This document shows, one piece after another, positions 35,836-45,474 of a DNA stretch of 64,000 nt; positions within the stretch are counted from its first letter, which is position 1; the number at the start of each line of letters is the position of its first letter. The stretch spans positions 285,532 to 349,531 of the forward strand of contig NZ_JACIAH010000006.1 of assembly GCF_014194695.1 (NCBI RefSeq). The letters are read 5' to 3'. Below the pieces are notes generated by a model, which saw only the letters and a program-made list of their open reading frames with translations, did not search any database and was not told the origin of the DNA. The stretch comes from Rhizobium sp. BK399 (GTDB taxonomy: Bacteria; Pseudomonadota; Alphaproteobacteria; Rhizobiales; Rhizobiaceae). A program made the translations under genes and the position numbers.

Positions 35836-37224
35836 ATGACCGATGCAATACCGGTGCTTTCGCGCGCGGACCAGAACCTGCCATCAAGCCTCGACAAGCT
35901 GTTTGAGCTATTGAGGATCAAGTCCATCTCGACCGATCCCGCCTTCAAGGCGGAGTGCCGCAAGGCGGCGGAATGGCTCGTGTCCTATCTGAAGACGCTG
36001 GGTTTCGAGGCTTCCGTACGCGACACGCCCGGTCACCCCATGGTTGTCGCTCATCACGCAGCGGCAAGCGCCGACGCGCCGCATGTGCTGTTCTACGGCC
36101 ACTATGACGTCCAGCCCGTCGATCCCATCGAACTTTGGGAGAACGATCCCTTCGAGCCGGCGATCAAGGACATCGGCAACGGCCGAAAGGTCCTCACCGG
36201 TCGCGGCACCTCCGACGACAAGGGCCAGTTGATGACCTTCGTCGAGGCCTGCCGCGCGTATAAGGAAGTCAACGGTGCGTTGCCCTGCCGCATTACCATC
36301 CTCTTCGAAGGCGAAGAAGAATCGGGTTCACCGTCGCTGAAACCGTTCCTCGAGGCCAACGCCGCCGAACTGAAGGCGGACTACGCCCTGGTTTGCGACA
36401 CCGGCATGTGGGACCGTGATACCCCGGCGATTGCCGCAGCGCTTCGCGGGCTTGTCGGCGAGGAGGTTGTCGTAACTGCGGCTGATCGCGACCTGCATTC
36501 CGGCTTGTTCGGCGGTGCGGCTGCCAACCCGATCCATATTCTGACGGCCATTCTCGCTGGACTGCACGATGAAACCGGCCGTATCACCCTCGAAGGTTTC
36601 TATAACGGTGTCGAGGAAACCCCGGCCAACATCAAGGCATCCTGGGAAACCCTCGGCAAGACGGCGGAGACCTTCCTCGGGGAGGTTGGCCTGTCGATTC
36701 CTTCGGGTGAAAAGGGCAGGTCCGTCCTTGAACTGACCTGGGCGCGGCCGACCGCCGAGGTCAACGGCATCTGGGGTGGCTATACGGGCGAGGGCTTCAA
36801 GACGGTGATCGCAGCCAAGGCCTCGGCCAAGGTTTCGTTCCGTCTCGTAGGGAGCCAGGATCCAAGCGCCATTCGCGAAAGCTTCCGCGCCTATGTCCGG
36901 TCGAAGATCCCGGCGGATTGCTCTGTCGAATTCCACCCGCACGGCGGTTCGCCGGCCATCCATCTTTCCTATGATTCGCCGGTTCTGACAAAGGCGAAGA
37001 ACGCGCTTTCCGACGAGTGGCCGAAGCCTGCCGTCGTCATCGGCATGGGCGGATCGATCCCGATCGTCGGTGACTTCCAGAAGATGCTCGGCATGGAGTC
37101 GTTGCTCGTCGGCTTCGGCCTCAGCGACGATCGCATTCACTCGCCCAACGAGAAGTACGAACTGGTGTCCTATCACAAGGGCATCCGCTCCTGGATCCGC
37201 ATCCTGGAAGCGCTGGCCAAGTGA
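35836..37224 (+). CDS. M20-family dipeptidase/deacylase
   Basis: Zinc metallopeptidase of the M20 (CPG2/PepV/CNDP-like) family, 462 residues. The ATG at 35836 follows AAAGGAG. The metal ligands are recognisable: the histidine and aspartate of FYGHYDVQP, the aspartate in GRGTSDDKGQ, the catalytic Glu-Glu of FEGEEESGSPS, the aspartate of VCDTGMW, and a late histidine in SDDRIHSPNEKYEL. The dimerisation insert spans about residues 200-310. It should hydrolyse dipeptides in the cytosol; no signal peptide is present. It is monocistronic with a hairpin after it. Confidence 0.92.
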   Translation: MTDAIPVLSRADQNLPSSLDKLFELLRIKSISTDPAFKAECRKAAEWLVSYLKTLGFEASVRDTPGHPMVVAHHAAASADAPHVLFYGHYDVQPVDPIELWENDPFEPAIKDIGNGRKVLTGRGTSDDKGQLMTFVEACRAYKEVNGALPCRITILFEGEEESGSPSLKPFLEANAAELKADYALVCDTGMWDRDTPAIAAALRGLVGEEVVVTAADRDLHSGLFGGAAANPIHILTAILAGLHDETGRITLEGFYNGVEETPANIKASWETLGKTAETFLGEVGLSIPSGEKGRSVLELTWARPTAEVNGIWGGYTGEGFKTVIAAKASAKVSFRLVGSQDPSAIRESFRAYVRSKIPADCSVEFHPHGGSPAIHLSYDSPVLTKAKNALSDEWPKPAVVIGMGGSIPIVGDFQKMLGMESLLVGFGLSDDRIHSPNEKYELVSYHKGIRSWIRILEALAK

Positions 37225-37266
37225 CGGTCGGAAGGTGCGCCTGCTTCGCGGGCGCCTGAAAAACAA

Positions 37267-37290
37267 AAAGGCCGGAACAAACCGGCCTTT
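37267..37290. terminator. Terminator after the M20 peptidase gene
   Basis: AAAGGCCGG-aacaaa-CCGGCCTTT is a perfect nine-pair stem 43 bases after the stop. It is preceded by an A-run and followed by only a short T-tract, so it could work in either direction. Confidence 0.7.
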
Positions 37291-37370
37291 CGTCATTCGC
37301 TTCACTTCGATGCCAGTACATCCGTGGTCAAGGAGGAAGCGAATGTTGCAGCCAGACTGATCGGGAAAGG

Positions 37371-37386
37371 TTAACGAATGGTTAAC
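37371..37386. promoter_or_regulatory. CtrA-type site TTAA-N7-TTAAC
   Basis: TTAACGAATGGTTAAC matches the full CtrA consensus (TTAA, seven bases, TTAAC). The flanking GGTTAAC...GTTAACC makes it palindromic as well. It lies 317 bases before the SH3-domain gene. The remaining sequence up to 37702 has no gene I can support, but two hairpins (CCTCG...CGAGG near 37504-37530 and CTCAG...CTGAG near 37543-37557) hint at a structured leader or RNA. Confidence 0.55.
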
Positions 37387-37702
37387 CAGCGAGCCACGAT
37401 CACAATGGCGGAAGCGGCAACGTTGCTGGCGCGCCCAGCTTTCCACCGGCTGCAATCTGTTGAGCCTTATGTCGGTATGCCCGTCCCGCGTTTCAAGCGA
37501 GCCTCGCATATTTTTGCGTTTCGAGGCTTTCGGCTGTTCAACTCAGGTTCATCTGAGCGAACTACAAACCATTGAAAGAAAAAGGTGATTGGCTGAATCG
37601 ACGCGGGGCGACGAATGGCGAACGCGTGTCCGATGCACCAGGCGACCTCTTCGAAACGCGCAGGCGGCGTGATCCGCGTGCGTCGGCAAAGGAGTTTAAA
37701 AC

Positions 37703-38425
37703 GTGAAGTCCATACTGACGACGGCCGCTGCCGTGGCGGCCCTTTTACTTGCGCCTGCGGTCGCGGAAGCCGCAGGAGGATTTGTCACAGCCAACGTCAA
37801 CATGCGCGCCGGGCCGAGCACGCAATACCCTGCCGTCACCGTCATTCCGGCGGGCGAATCGGTGGAGATTCATGGTTGCCTTGCGGATGTTCCATGGTGC
37901 GATGTGGAGTTTTACGGCGGTCGCGGGTGGGTAGCTGGTCGCTACGTGCAGGCGCTGTATCAAAGCCGGCGCGTCTATGTGGGGCCGGAATACTACCGTC
38001 CACTCGGAATTCCGACCGTGGTCTTCAGCGTCGGAAATTACTGGGACCGCTACTATCGCAATCGCGACTTTTATCGGGACCGGGATCGTTGGCGCCGGAA
38101 TTCGGTCTATGATCGTCCGCCCGCTGCCGTCCGGCCGGCGCGACCGCCGGAATTTGACGGACGCCCGCGCCCCGACCGCCCGCGGCCCGATTTCGATCGT
38201 GGTCCCAATCGCCGGCCCGATGGAAACCGCGGCCCGGATCGCCGCCGGGATTTCGGCGGCCGCCCGGACGCTCAGGATTTCCAGGGGCGACCCAGTGACA
38301 ACCGTCACGATTTCCAGCGACCGCCGCAGCGGACCGACGACGCGAATCAGCGTCGCGGTGGTGATGGTCGTCGTGGACCCCCACGCTGCCAGCCGGGTGA
38401 TCCGAGTTGCGGATCTCAGCAGTAA
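37703..38425 (+). CDS. Secreted SH3-domain protein with an Arg/Pro/Asp-rich tail
   Basis: Exported protein of 240 residues starting at GTG 37703 behind AAAGGAG. A signal peptide (MKSILTTAAAVAALLLAPAVAEA) precedes a bacterial SH3 domain at about residues 25-90 (TANVNMRAGPSTQYPAVTVIPAGESVEIHGC ... GRGWVAGRY in pieces), with two cysteines likely disulfide-bonded. Residues 130-240 are a disordered, highly charged tail rich in RPDR/GPD repeats. SH3 domains of this kind bind cell-wall peptides. A perfect CtrA-type site lies far upstream. Exact role unknown. Confidence 0.85.
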   Translation: MKSILTTAAAVAALLLAPAVAEAAGGFVTANVNMRAGPSTQYPAVTVIPAGESVEIHGCLADVPWCDVEFYGGRGWVAGRYVQALYQSRRVYVGPEYYRPLGIPTVVFSVGNYWDRYYRNRDFYRDRDRWRRNSVYDRPPAAVRPARPPEFDGRPRPDRPRPDFDRGPNRRPDGNRGPDRRRDFGGRPDAQDFQGRPSDNRHDFQRPPQRTDDANQRRGGDGRRGPPRCQPGDPSCGSQQ

Positions 38426-38433
38426 ACGGATAA

Positions 38434-38455
38434 GGCGGCCGCAGGCCGCCTTTTT
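38434..38455 (+). terminator. Terminator after the SH3-domain gene
   Basis: GGCGGCC-gca-GGCCGCC followed by TTTTT, eight bases after the stop codon: a textbook intrinsic terminator. Confidence 0.88.
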
Positions 38456-38625
38456 GCATACGAGATGAAATGTCTGGAGCAGACAGAGGACGGCCCGGCG
38501 CTCTGGGAGAGACACCGGGCCGGATCGCGATCGGCTCGTTTGAGGGGAGACGGCCGACCTTTAGCGAAACGTGTAGGGCGTGTTTCGCTTCGGGCATAAT
38601 CCACGGGGTCGCTAATGGTTCCCGC

Positions 38626-38808
38626 TTACCAGAGAGAAACTGAACTTTGCCGTGAGGCGAGCAGTTCGCGCATCTCGGCAAACGGACCGTGCAGCATCTT
38701 CAGACGGCTCTCTTCCATTTTGGTCAGCCGGTGGTGGCGTGCAAACTCGTGCACGCTCCAGACTTCGCGCAGCCTGAATTCTTCGGTGTTGTTAAAGTCG
38801 ATGCTCAT
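38626..38808 (-). CDS. Small hypothetical protein (about 60 residues)
   Basis: A 60-residue protein starting MSIDFNNTEEFRLREVWSVH, predicted helical and charged, with no signal peptide. It resembles short rhizobial proteins of unknown function with a conserved F-R-L-R-E-x-W-x-V/x-EFA core. The ribosome site is weak (TAGG), and the gene stands alone. I regard it as probably real because of its protein-like composition, but with no known function. Confidence 0.55.
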   Translation of the reverse strand: MSIDFNNTEEFRLREVWSVHEFARHHRLTKMEESRLKMLHGPFAEMRELLASRQSSVSLW

Positions 38809-38981
38809 GAAATGCCTACATATTGCGCGGTCTGCGCTAATCTTAGGCGCAATTCAACGTGCTATATGTCAGATTTGTGACAGTCGCAACGAATGGCAGC
38901 TATGCCGAAAAAGCGTGGCTTGGTAAGCCAAAGAAAACAAAGCCCGGTCGAAGCCGGGCCCTGCGATTTTCCTGAATTCGA

Positions 38982-39305
38982 CTATCGCCAATCGCGTCCG
39001 CGCACCCACGGCGGCGGGCGATCCCATCCGTAGGATCGCTCGTAGCGCCAACCATAGCGCGGCGGGCCGCCCCAGCCATAAGGGCGGCGGTCATTGCGCC
39101 AGCCGTATCGCGGCGGCGGCGGCCGGTTCCAGTTCGGCCGGCAATTGCCCCATCGGGTCAGGTGATAGCCGCGCCCGCAGGCATAGTCGACGAGCACTGT
39201 ATTCTTGGCCGCAATGCCGTTCACTGGCGCAATCGGCATCGCTTCAGCCATGGAAACGCCAAATCCAAACATGGCGATCGCGGCTGCAATCATTCTCATA
39301 CGCAT
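38982..39305 (-). CDS. Secreted Trp/Arg/Gly-rich small protein
   Basis: Exported protein of 107 residues from ATG 39305, which has AGAGGTG upstream; a start at 39326 is also open. A signal peptide (residues 1-22, ending SMAEA) is followed by a CGRGYHLTRWGNCRPN block, where two cysteines frame a Gly/Arg/Trp loop. The C-terminal half is YGWRNDRRPYGW-type aromatic-arginine repeats. Similar short secreted proteins with a CG...CRPN block and a repeat tail are common in rhizobia and have no assigned role. Confidence 0.8.
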   Translation of the reverse strand: MRMRMIAAAIAMFGFGVSMAEAMPIAPVNGIAAKNTVLVDYACGRGYHLTRWGNCRPNWNRPPPPRYGWRNDRRPYGWGGPPRYGWRYERSYGWDRPPPWVRGRDWR

Positions 39306-39421
39306 CTCTGCACCTCTGTTATGCAAGTCCCTTGCCTGCCGATTAGAGAGCCGGTTCGGTGAACGGGGGCTGAACCAAATTTGACATTATTGGGGCAGGC
39401 ATGGGCCGTTCTAACCACTTC

Positions 39422-39437
39422 TTAACCACCCCTTAAA
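39422..39437. promoter_or_regulatory. CtrA-like site upstream of the penicillin-binding protein gene
   Basis: TTAACCACCCCTTAAA matches the CtrA core TTAA-N7-TTAA with an A in place of the final C. It lies about 105 bases before the start of the class A PBP gene, a sensible position for cell-cycle control of wall synthesis. Binding is inferred. Confidence 0.45.
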
Positions 39438-39539
39438 TCGCCGCATTTAAAGTTCAACCGGGTGGAGAACCGTTTGGCAAAGCACGGTTTCTGCGGCATC
39501 GCCGCGCGAGAAGCGAAGATGGGGTGTACCGGGTACTAG

Positions 39540-41879
39540 ATGGCGGGCAGAGGCAAATCACGCGACAGGATCGAACCTTCTTTCAGCGGTCGCGACGACC
39601 GTGATGATGATGACGATTTCTCGCTCGATGCCGATGACCGTGTGGTGCGCGGACGCTCGACGCGGAAAGCGCCGCCGAAGTCGTCCCGTTCGCGGCAGCC
39701 GGAGCGACGCAAACGAGACCGCCGTGATCGCGATGGCGGTGGGCTCTTCGCTTTCATCCGTCGCCTTGTCTACTGGTGCATCGTTTTCGGGATTTGGGCC
39801 GGGATCGGCGTCGCCGGCCTCGTCGTTTACTACGGCTCGCGTATGCCGAGCGCGAGCACCTGGGCCATTCCGGAGCGTCCGCCGAACGTCAAGATCACCG
39901 CTGTCGACGGCAGCGTCCTTGCCAATCGCGGCACGACCGGCGGCGAAGCGCTGGCACTCGAAGATATGTCGCCGTACATCCCCGAAGCGATCGTCGCCAT
40001 CGAAGACCGCCGTTTCTATTCGCATTTCGGCGTCGATCCGCTTGGCCTTGCACGCGCCTTGGTCACCAACCTGACGACCGGGCATATGGTTCAGGGCGGC
40101 TCGACGCTGACGCAGCAGCTTGCAAAGAACCTCTTCCTGTCGCCGGACCGGACGCTCGAGCGCAAGGTCCAGGAAGTTCTGCTCGCGCTATGGCTGGAGC
40201 AGAAATATACCAAGGAGCAGATCCTTGCGATGTATCTCAACCGGGTGTTTTTCGGTTCGAACGCCTATGGCGTCGAGGCTGCGTCGCGGCGCTACTTCAA
40301 CAAGTCCGCGCGTGATGTGAACCTTGGTGAAGCCGCCCTTCTTGCCGGCCTCGTCAAGGCGCCGTCGCGCCTGTCGCCGGCACGCGATCCCGAGGCCGCC
40401 AATGCCCGCGCGCAGGTCGTGCTGCAGACGATGCGCGAGCAGGGCTATATCACCGATGACGAAGTGAAGACCGCCATGTCGCAGACGCCGGCCAAGGCAA
40501 AGCGCTATTGGTCGGGCGCCGGTCACTACGTCGCCGATATGGTCATCGACCAACTCCCCGGTCTGATCGGTGACGTCAAGGAAGACATCGTCGTCGATAC
40601 GACGATCGACAAGACGCTGGAAAAGCGCGCGGAGCAGTCGCTGAATGACGTTCTCGGCAAGGACGGCGCCAAGCTCGATGCCTCACAGGCGGCCCTGGTT
40701 TCGCTCGACGGCACCGGCGCAATCCGCGCGCTGGTGGGCGGCAGGGACTATGCCGACAGCCAGTTCAACCGCGCCGTCACTGCCAAACGCCAGCCGGGAT
40801 CGTCCTTCAAGCCGTTCGTCTACGCCGCGGCGCTGGAAAAGGGCCTGACGCCGTTTTCCGTATTCAACGACGCGCCGATCCGCATCGGCGACTGGACGCC
40901 CGAGAATTACGAGAAGAAGTATAATGGCGAGGTGACGCTCGCGACGGCGCTTGCAAAGTCGCTGAACACCGTTGCCGCCCAGCTTGTCATGTATGACGGG
41001 CCGGACCAGGTCATCAAGCTGGCACACCGTCTCGGCATCGAATCGGAACTGCAGCCGAATGCCTCGATCGCGCTTGGCACATCCGAAGTGTCGCTGACTG
41101 AGCTCACCGGCGCTTATGCCGCCTTCATGAATGGTGGTTACAAGGCGACGCCGCACGTGATCCGCAGGGTGACGACGGCCGACGGCAGCAAGGTGCTCTA
41201 TGAGAACACCTACGACAATCCGCCCCGCGTCCTGTCGGAAGCGATAGCCGCAAACATGAATACGATGATGATGGGCGTCATCAACCAGGGAACGGGCAAG
41301 AGCGCCAAGCTTTCCGGCTGGCAGGCCGCCGGCAAGACCGGCACCACCCAGAACTCGCGCGACGCGCTCTTTGTTGGCTTCACCAGCAACCTCACGACGG
41401 GCGTCTGGTTCGGCAACGACGACGGCAAGCCAATGAAGAAGGTCACGGGCGGCGGCTTGCCCGCCAAGGCCTGGCAGGAGTTCATGGTCGCCGCGCACAA
41501 GGGACTGTCGCCGGCGCCGCTGTTCGGCAACGGTCAGTTCATGGCGGATCCGGCAGCCAATCCCGGCTTTGGCGATCAGCCGATGGCATCCGCCGAGCCT
41601 GGCATGGCGCCGCCGCTTGAAGAACCGACGACGATCGGCAGCATTCTTTCCGGCGTGTTTGGTGAGAGCGCCGAGCGTTATCCGCAGGCGCCGGGTCGGC
41701 CACGACGCCAGCCGATGACGGCTGATAACGGCGGCCCCGTGCCTCCCGCGGACATCGCCCAGGACGGAGATTATGGCTACGGCGACGCGCTGCCGCCGGG
41801 TGACATTGGCGAGCCTGAACCGGCGCCGGCACACCGGCCGAGACGGACGACTTTGCTCGACTTGATCATGGGGCAATAA
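39540..41879 (+). CDS. Class A penicillin-binding protein (PBP1 family)
   Basis: Bifunctional peptidoglycan synthase of 779 residues. A very acidic/basic cytoplasmic tail (residues 1-70) precedes one membrane helix (about 75-100). The glycosyltransferase 51 domain follows (EDRRFYSHFGVDPLG, then GGSTLTQQLAKNLFL). The transpeptidase domain has SxxK in PGSSFKPFVYAA, SxN in AKSLNTVAAQ and KTG in AAGKTGTTQN. The last 90 residues are Pro/Gly/Asp-rich. It polymerises and cross-links glycan strands outside the inner membrane. A CtrA-like site lies upstream. The start has no good ribosome site, so the exact N-terminus is uncertain. Confidence 0.93.
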   Translation: MAGRGKSRDRIEPSFSGRDDRDDDDDFSLDADDRVVRGRSTRKAPPKSSRSRQPERRKRDRRDRDGGGLFAFIRRLVYWCIVFGIWAGIGVAGLVVYYGSRMPSASTWAIPERPPNVKITAVDGSVLANRGTTGGEALALEDMSPYIPEAIVAIEDRRFYSHFGVDPLGLARALVTNLTTGHMVQGGSTLTQQLAKNLFLSPDRTLERKVQEVLLALWLEQKYTKEQILAMYLNRVFFGSNAYGVEAASRRYFNKSARDVNLGEAALLAGLVKAPSRLSPARDPEAANARAQVVLQTMREQGYITDDEVKTAMSQTPAKAKRYWSGAGHYVADMVIDQLPGLIGDVKEDIVVDTTIDKTLEKRAEQSLNDVLGKDGAKLDASQAALVSLDGTGAIRALVGGRDYADSQFNRAVTAKRQPGSSFKPFVYAAALEKGLTPFSVFNDAPIRIGDWTPENYEKKYNGEVTLATALAKSLNTVAAQLVMYDGPDQVIKLAHRLGIESELQPNASIALGTSEVSLTELTGAYAAFMNGGYKATPHVIRRVTTADGSKVLYENTYDNPPRVLSEAIAANMNTMMMGVINQGTGKSAKLSGWQAAGKTGTTQNSRDALFVGFTSNLTTGVWFGNDDGKPMKKVTGGGLPAKAWQEFMVAAHKGLSPAPLFGNGQFMADPAANPGFGDQPMASAEPGMAPPLEEPTTIGSILSGVFGESAERYPQAPGRPRRQPMTADNGGPVPPADIAQDGDYGYGDALPPGDIGEPEPAPAHRPRRTTLLDLIMGQ

Positions 41880-41972
41880 CCAAAGCATTCGGTCAGGAAA
41901 ATGCCATTTTCCTGTGTGTGTCGAAATTAATCGCCGGGCGCTTGTTTTGCTGGTTTTCTGGCCATTTCTCGC

Positions 41973-42001
41973 CTTGCAGTCCCGAAAACCGCTCCTTATA
42001 T
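41973..42001 (+). promoter_or_regulatory. RpoH-type heat-shock promoter of dnaK
   Basis: CTTGCAG (41973-41979), a 14-base spacer and CCTTATAT (41994-42001) fit the rhizobial RpoH pattern CTTGAA/CTTGNN ... CCTATAT-like. It lies about 114 bases before the dnaK ATG. No CIRCE element is visible, so control by HrcA is not suggested here. Confidence 0.6.
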
Positions 42002-42114
42002 ACGCGGCATCACCGCAATCACGATTGCGTTAATCTTAAAGACCCATCCCGTAAGGGGCTGTCAGGGAAATGCCTTCTCGGGGTTCCGACAGCTTGCTTC
42101 AAGGAGAGAATGAC

Positions 42115-44031
42115 ATGGCAAAAGTAATTGGTATCGACCTCGGAACGACAAATTCCTGCGTCGCTGTCATGGACGGCAAGGACGCGAAGGTCATTGAGAA
42201 CGCCGAAGGTGCGCGCACGACCCCTTCGATCGTAGCATTTTCCGAAGATGGCGAACGCCTGGTCGGTCAGCCGGCCAAGCGCCAGGCAGTTACCAACCCC
42301 ACGGATACGCTTTTCGCAGTGAAGCGCCTCATCGGCCGCCGCTACGACGATCCGACGGTTGAAAAGGACAAGGCTCTCGTTCCTTTCGAGATCACCAAGG
42401 GTGACAACGGCGACGCTTGGGTCAAGGCCCGCGGCACCGGCTATTCGCCTGCCCAGATCTCCGCGATGATCCTTCAGAAGATGAAGGAAACCGCTGAATC
42501 CTATCTCGGTGAAAAGGTCGAAAAGGCCGTCATCACCGTTCCCGCATACTTCAACGACGCCCAGCGCCAGGCAACCAAGGATGCCGGCAAGATCGCTGGC
42601 CTCGAAGTTCTGCGCATCATCAACGAGCCGACGGCGGCAGCCCTTGCCTATGGTCTCGACAAGAAGGACGGCAAGACCATCGCCGTCTACGACTTGGGTG
42701 GCGGTACCTTCGATATCTCGATCCTCGAAATCGGCGACGGCGTCTTCGAAGTGAAGTCCACCAACGGCGATACCTTCCTCGGCGGTGAAGACTTCGACAT
42801 GCGTCTCGTCGAATACCTCGTTGCCGAGTTCAAGAAGGACAACGGCATCGACCTCAAGGGCGACAAGCTGGCTCTGCAGCGCCTCAAGGAAGCTGCCGAA
42901 AAGGCGAAGATCGAACTGTCGTCCTCGCAGCAGACCGAAATCAACCTGCCGTTCATCACCGCTGATGCAACCGGCCCGAAGCACCTGACGCTGAAGCTGA
43001 CCCGCGCCAAGCTCGAAAGCCTGGTTGAGGATCTGATCCAGCGCACGATCGCACCGTGCAAGGCTGCTCTTAAGGATGCAGGCGTAACGCCAGCCGAGAT
43101 CGACGAAGTCGTTCTGGTCGGTGGCATGAGCCGCATGCCGAAGGTGCAGGAAGTCGTCAAGCAGCTGTTCGGCAAAGAGCCGCACAAGGGCGTCAACCCG
43201 GATGAAGTCGTCGCTCTCGGCGCGGCCATCCAGGCCGGCGTTCTCCAGGGCGACGTCAAGGACGTTCTGCTTCTCGACGTAACCCCGCTGTCTCTCGGCA
43301 TCGAGACCCTCGGTGGCGTCTTCACCCGTCTGATCGAGCGTAATACCACGATCCCGACCAAGAAGAGCCAGACCTTCTCGACCGCCGACGACAACCAGCA
43401 GGCCGTCACCATCCGCGTTTCGCAGGGCGAGCGCGAAATGGCTGCCGACAACAAGCTGCTCGGCCAGTTCGACCTCGTTGGCCTGCCGCCGGCACCGCGT
43501 GGCGTTCCGCAGATCGAAGTCACCTTTGATATCGATGCCAATGGCATCGTGCAGGTTTCGGCGAAGGACAAGGGCACCGGCAAGGAACAGCAGATCCGCA
43601 TCCAGGCATCTGGTGGTCTCTCCGACGCCGACATCGAGAAGATGGTCAAGGACGCTGAAGCCAATGCCGAAGCCGACAAGAAGCGTCGCGAAGGCGTAGA
43701 AGCCAAGAACCAGGCCGAAAGCCTGATCCACTCCAGCGAGAAGTCGCTGAAGGATTACGGTGACAAGGTGACCGAGGCCGATCGCACCGCGATCTCCGAT
43801 GCGATTGCTGCTCTGAAGTCTGCCGTCGAGGCAAGCGAGCCGGATGCTGAAGAGATCAAGGCAAAGACCCAGACCCTCATGGAAGTCTCCATGAAGCTCG
43901 GTCAGGCGATCTATGAAGCGCAGCAGGCTGAAGGTGGTGCGGCAGACGCATCGGCAGAAGCTGGCGATGATAATGTCGTCGATGCCGACTACGAAGAAGT
44001 CAAGGACGACGACCGTAAGAAGTCCGCGTAA
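42115..44031 (+). CDS. dnaK: Molecular chaperone DnaK (Hsp70)
   Basis: ATP-driven folding chaperone, 638 residues from ATG 42115 behind AAGGAGA; an in-frame start at 42070 is not needed. The ATPase domain has [15 protein letters not shown] at the start, [14 protein letters not shown] near 195 and [14 protein letters not shown] near 335. The substrate domain begins around 390 ([17 protein letters not shown]), and the acidic end [14 protein letters not shown] is the rhizobial form of the EEVD-like tail. Codon use is strongly optimised. It forms a pair with dnaJ, and an RpoH-type promoter precedes it. Confidence 0.98.
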   Translation: MAKVIGIDLGTTNSCVAVMDGKDAKVIENAEGARTTPSIVAFSEDGERLVGQPAKRQAVTNPTDTLFAVKRLIGRRYDDPTVEKDKALVPFEITKGDNGDAWVKARGTGYSPAQISAMILQKMKETAESYLGEKVEKAVITVPAYFNDAQRQATKDAGKIAGLEVLRIINEPTAAALAYGLDKKDGKTIAVYDLGGGTFDISILEIGDGVFEVKSTNGDTFLGGEDFDMRLVEYLVAEFKKDNGIDLKGDKLALQRLKEAAEKAKIELSSSQQTEINLPFITADATGPKHLTLKLTRAKLESLVEDLIQRTIAPCKAALKDAGVTPAEIDEVVLVGGMSRMPKVQEVVKQLFGKEPHKGVNPDEVVALGAAIQAGVLQGDVKDVLLLDVTPLSLGIETLGGVFTRLIERNTTIPTKKSQTFSTADDNQQAVTIRVSQGEREMAADNKLLGQFDLVGLPPAPRGVPQIEVTFDIDANGIVQVSAKDKGTGKEQQIRIQASGGLSDADIEKMVKDAEANAEADKKRREGVEAKNQAESLIHSSEKSLKDYGDKVTEADRTAISDAIAALKSAVEASEPDAEEIKAKTQTLMEVSMKLGQAIYEAQQAEGGAADASAEAGDDNVVDADYEEVKDDDRKKSA

Positions 44032-44064
44032 GCTGGACCAGAACGGTCACGTTTGAAACTGACA

Positions 44065-44092
44065 TTCCGGCTGCTCTCCAGGGCAGCCGGAA
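44065..44092 (+). terminator. Hairpin between dnaK and dnaJ
   Basis: TTCCGGCTGC-tctccagg-GCAGCCGGAA is a perfect ten-pair stem in the 86-base dnaK-dnaJ gap, followed by only a weak T-rich stretch (ATCCATTT). It may attenuate dnaJ relative to dnaK or protect the dnaK mRNA 3' end. Confidence 0.6.
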
Positions 44093-44117
44093 ATCCATTT
44101 CCGGGGTCTGATCCTTA

Positions 44118-45257
44118 ATGGCAAAAGCCGATTTTTACGAAACGCTGGGTGTCGCCAAGACGGCGGACGAAAAAGAGCTGAAAAGCGCCTTCCGCAAACT
44201 CGCCATGAAATTCCATCCGGACAAGAATCCGGGCGATCATGAGGCAGAGCGTAAATTCAAGGAAATCAACGAAGCCTACGAAATGCTCAAGGATCCGCAG
44301 AAGCGGGCGGCCTATGACCGTTACGGTCACGCAGCCTTCGAGCATGGCGGCATGGGCGGTGGCGGCTTCGGCGGCGGTGGCTTTGGCGGCGGTGGTGGGT
44401 TCTCCGATATTTTCGAGGATATCTTCGGCGAGATGATGGGCGGCGGCCGGCAGCGGCAGCGCTCTTCGGGTGGCCGCGAGCGTGGCGCCGATCTTCGCTA
44501 CAACATGGAAATTTCGCTGGAGGAATCCTTCTCCGGCAAGACGGCGCAGATCCGCGTTCCGACATCGATCACTTGCGATGTCTGTTCCGGCTCGGGCGCA
44601 AAGCCCGGCACCCAGCCGAAAACCTGCGGCACCTGCCAGGGTTCGGGCCGTGTCCGTGCAGCCCAGGGCTTCTTTTCGATCGAGCGGACCTGCCCGACCT
44701 GTCATGGTCGTGGCACGATCATTCCCGATCCGTGCACGAAGTGCCATGGCCAGGGTCGCGTCACCGAAGAGCGTTCGCTCTCGGTGAACATTCCGGCCGG
44801 CATCGAAGACGGCACCCGCATTCGCCTGCAGGGCGAGGGCGAGGCCGGCATGCGTGGCGGTCCGGCGGGCGATCTCTACATCTTCCTCTCGGTCAAGCCG
44901 CACGAATTCTACCAGCGCGATGGCGCCGACCTCTATTGCACCATCCCGATCTCGATGACGACGGCGGCACTTGGCGGCACGTTTGACGTGGCGACGCTCG
45001 ATGGCACCAAGTCGCGCGTTACCGTGCCGGAAGGCACGCAGGCCGGAAAGCAGTTTCGCCTCAAGGGCAAGGGCATGCCGGTGTTGCGGTCGCCGCAGAC
45101 GGGTGACCTCTACATCCAGATCCAGATCGAGACTCCGCAGAAGCTGACGAAGCGGCAGCGCGAACTCCTTCAGGAGTTCGAACAGCTGTCCTCGAAGGAA
45201 AACAATCCGGAATCGACCGGGTTCTTTGCCCGAATGAAGGAATTCTTCGAGGGCTGA
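44118..45257 (+). CDS. dnaJ: Co-chaperone DnaJ (Hsp40)
   Basis: Delivers substrates to DnaK and stimulates its ATPase; 379 residues. The J domain carries HPD at residues 33-35. A Gly/Phe-rich linker follows ([17 protein letters not shown]), then four zinc-finger repeats CxxCxGxG ([32 protein letters not shown]), the substrate-binding beta domains and a C-terminal dimer helix. All parts of a canonical type I DnaJ are intact. It is downstream of dnaK, separated by a hairpin, and followed by a terminator. Confidence 0.97.
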   Translation: MAKADFYETLGVAKTADEKELKSAFRKLAMKFHPDKNPGDHEAERKFKEINEAYEMLKDPQKRAAYDRYGHAAFEHGGMGGGGFGGGGFGGGGGFSDIFEDIFGEMMGGGRQRQRSSGGRERGADLRYNMEISLEESFSGKTAQIRVPTSITCDVCSGSGAKPGTQPKTCGTCQGSGRVRAAQGFFSIERTCPTCHGRGTIIPDPCTKCHGQGRVTEERSLSVNIPAGIEDGTRIRLQGEGEAGMRGGPAGDLYIFLSVKPHEFYQRDGADLYCTIPISMTTAALGGTFDVATLDGTKSRVTVPEGTQAGKQFRLKGKGMPVLRSPQTGDLYIQIQIETPQKLTKRQRELLQEFEQLSSKENNPESTGFFARMKEFFEG

Positions 45258-45279
45258 TCAAGTCATCGACAAAATGTTG

Positions 45280-45311
45280 AAAGGCTCGGTTGTTCCTGCA
45301 ACCGGGCCTTT
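45280..45311 (+). terminator. Terminator after dnaJ
   Basis: AAAGGCTCGGTTG-ttcctg-CAACCGGGCCTTT pairs over 13 positions with one mismatch and is followed by TATTGTTTTTT. Confidence 0.85.
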
Positions 45312-45474
45312 ATTGTTTTTTGCTCCGGATTGCCTATGCAGGGTTGTTGCGCGGGCGCGACTTTCGCAGTGAAAATGGCTTTACTATTTTGGATCAGCCA
45401 AATGATTGGTGGGACATTAAGATAATAAAAGGGTAAATTAGCAGGCCGAACAACATAGCAGCGCCGAGGGACAC

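Noticed and set aside
37378..37575. 65-codon open frame at the CtrA-type site
   Set aside because: Its start lies inside the TTAA-N7-TTAAC motif, with no ribosome site and no recognisable protein.
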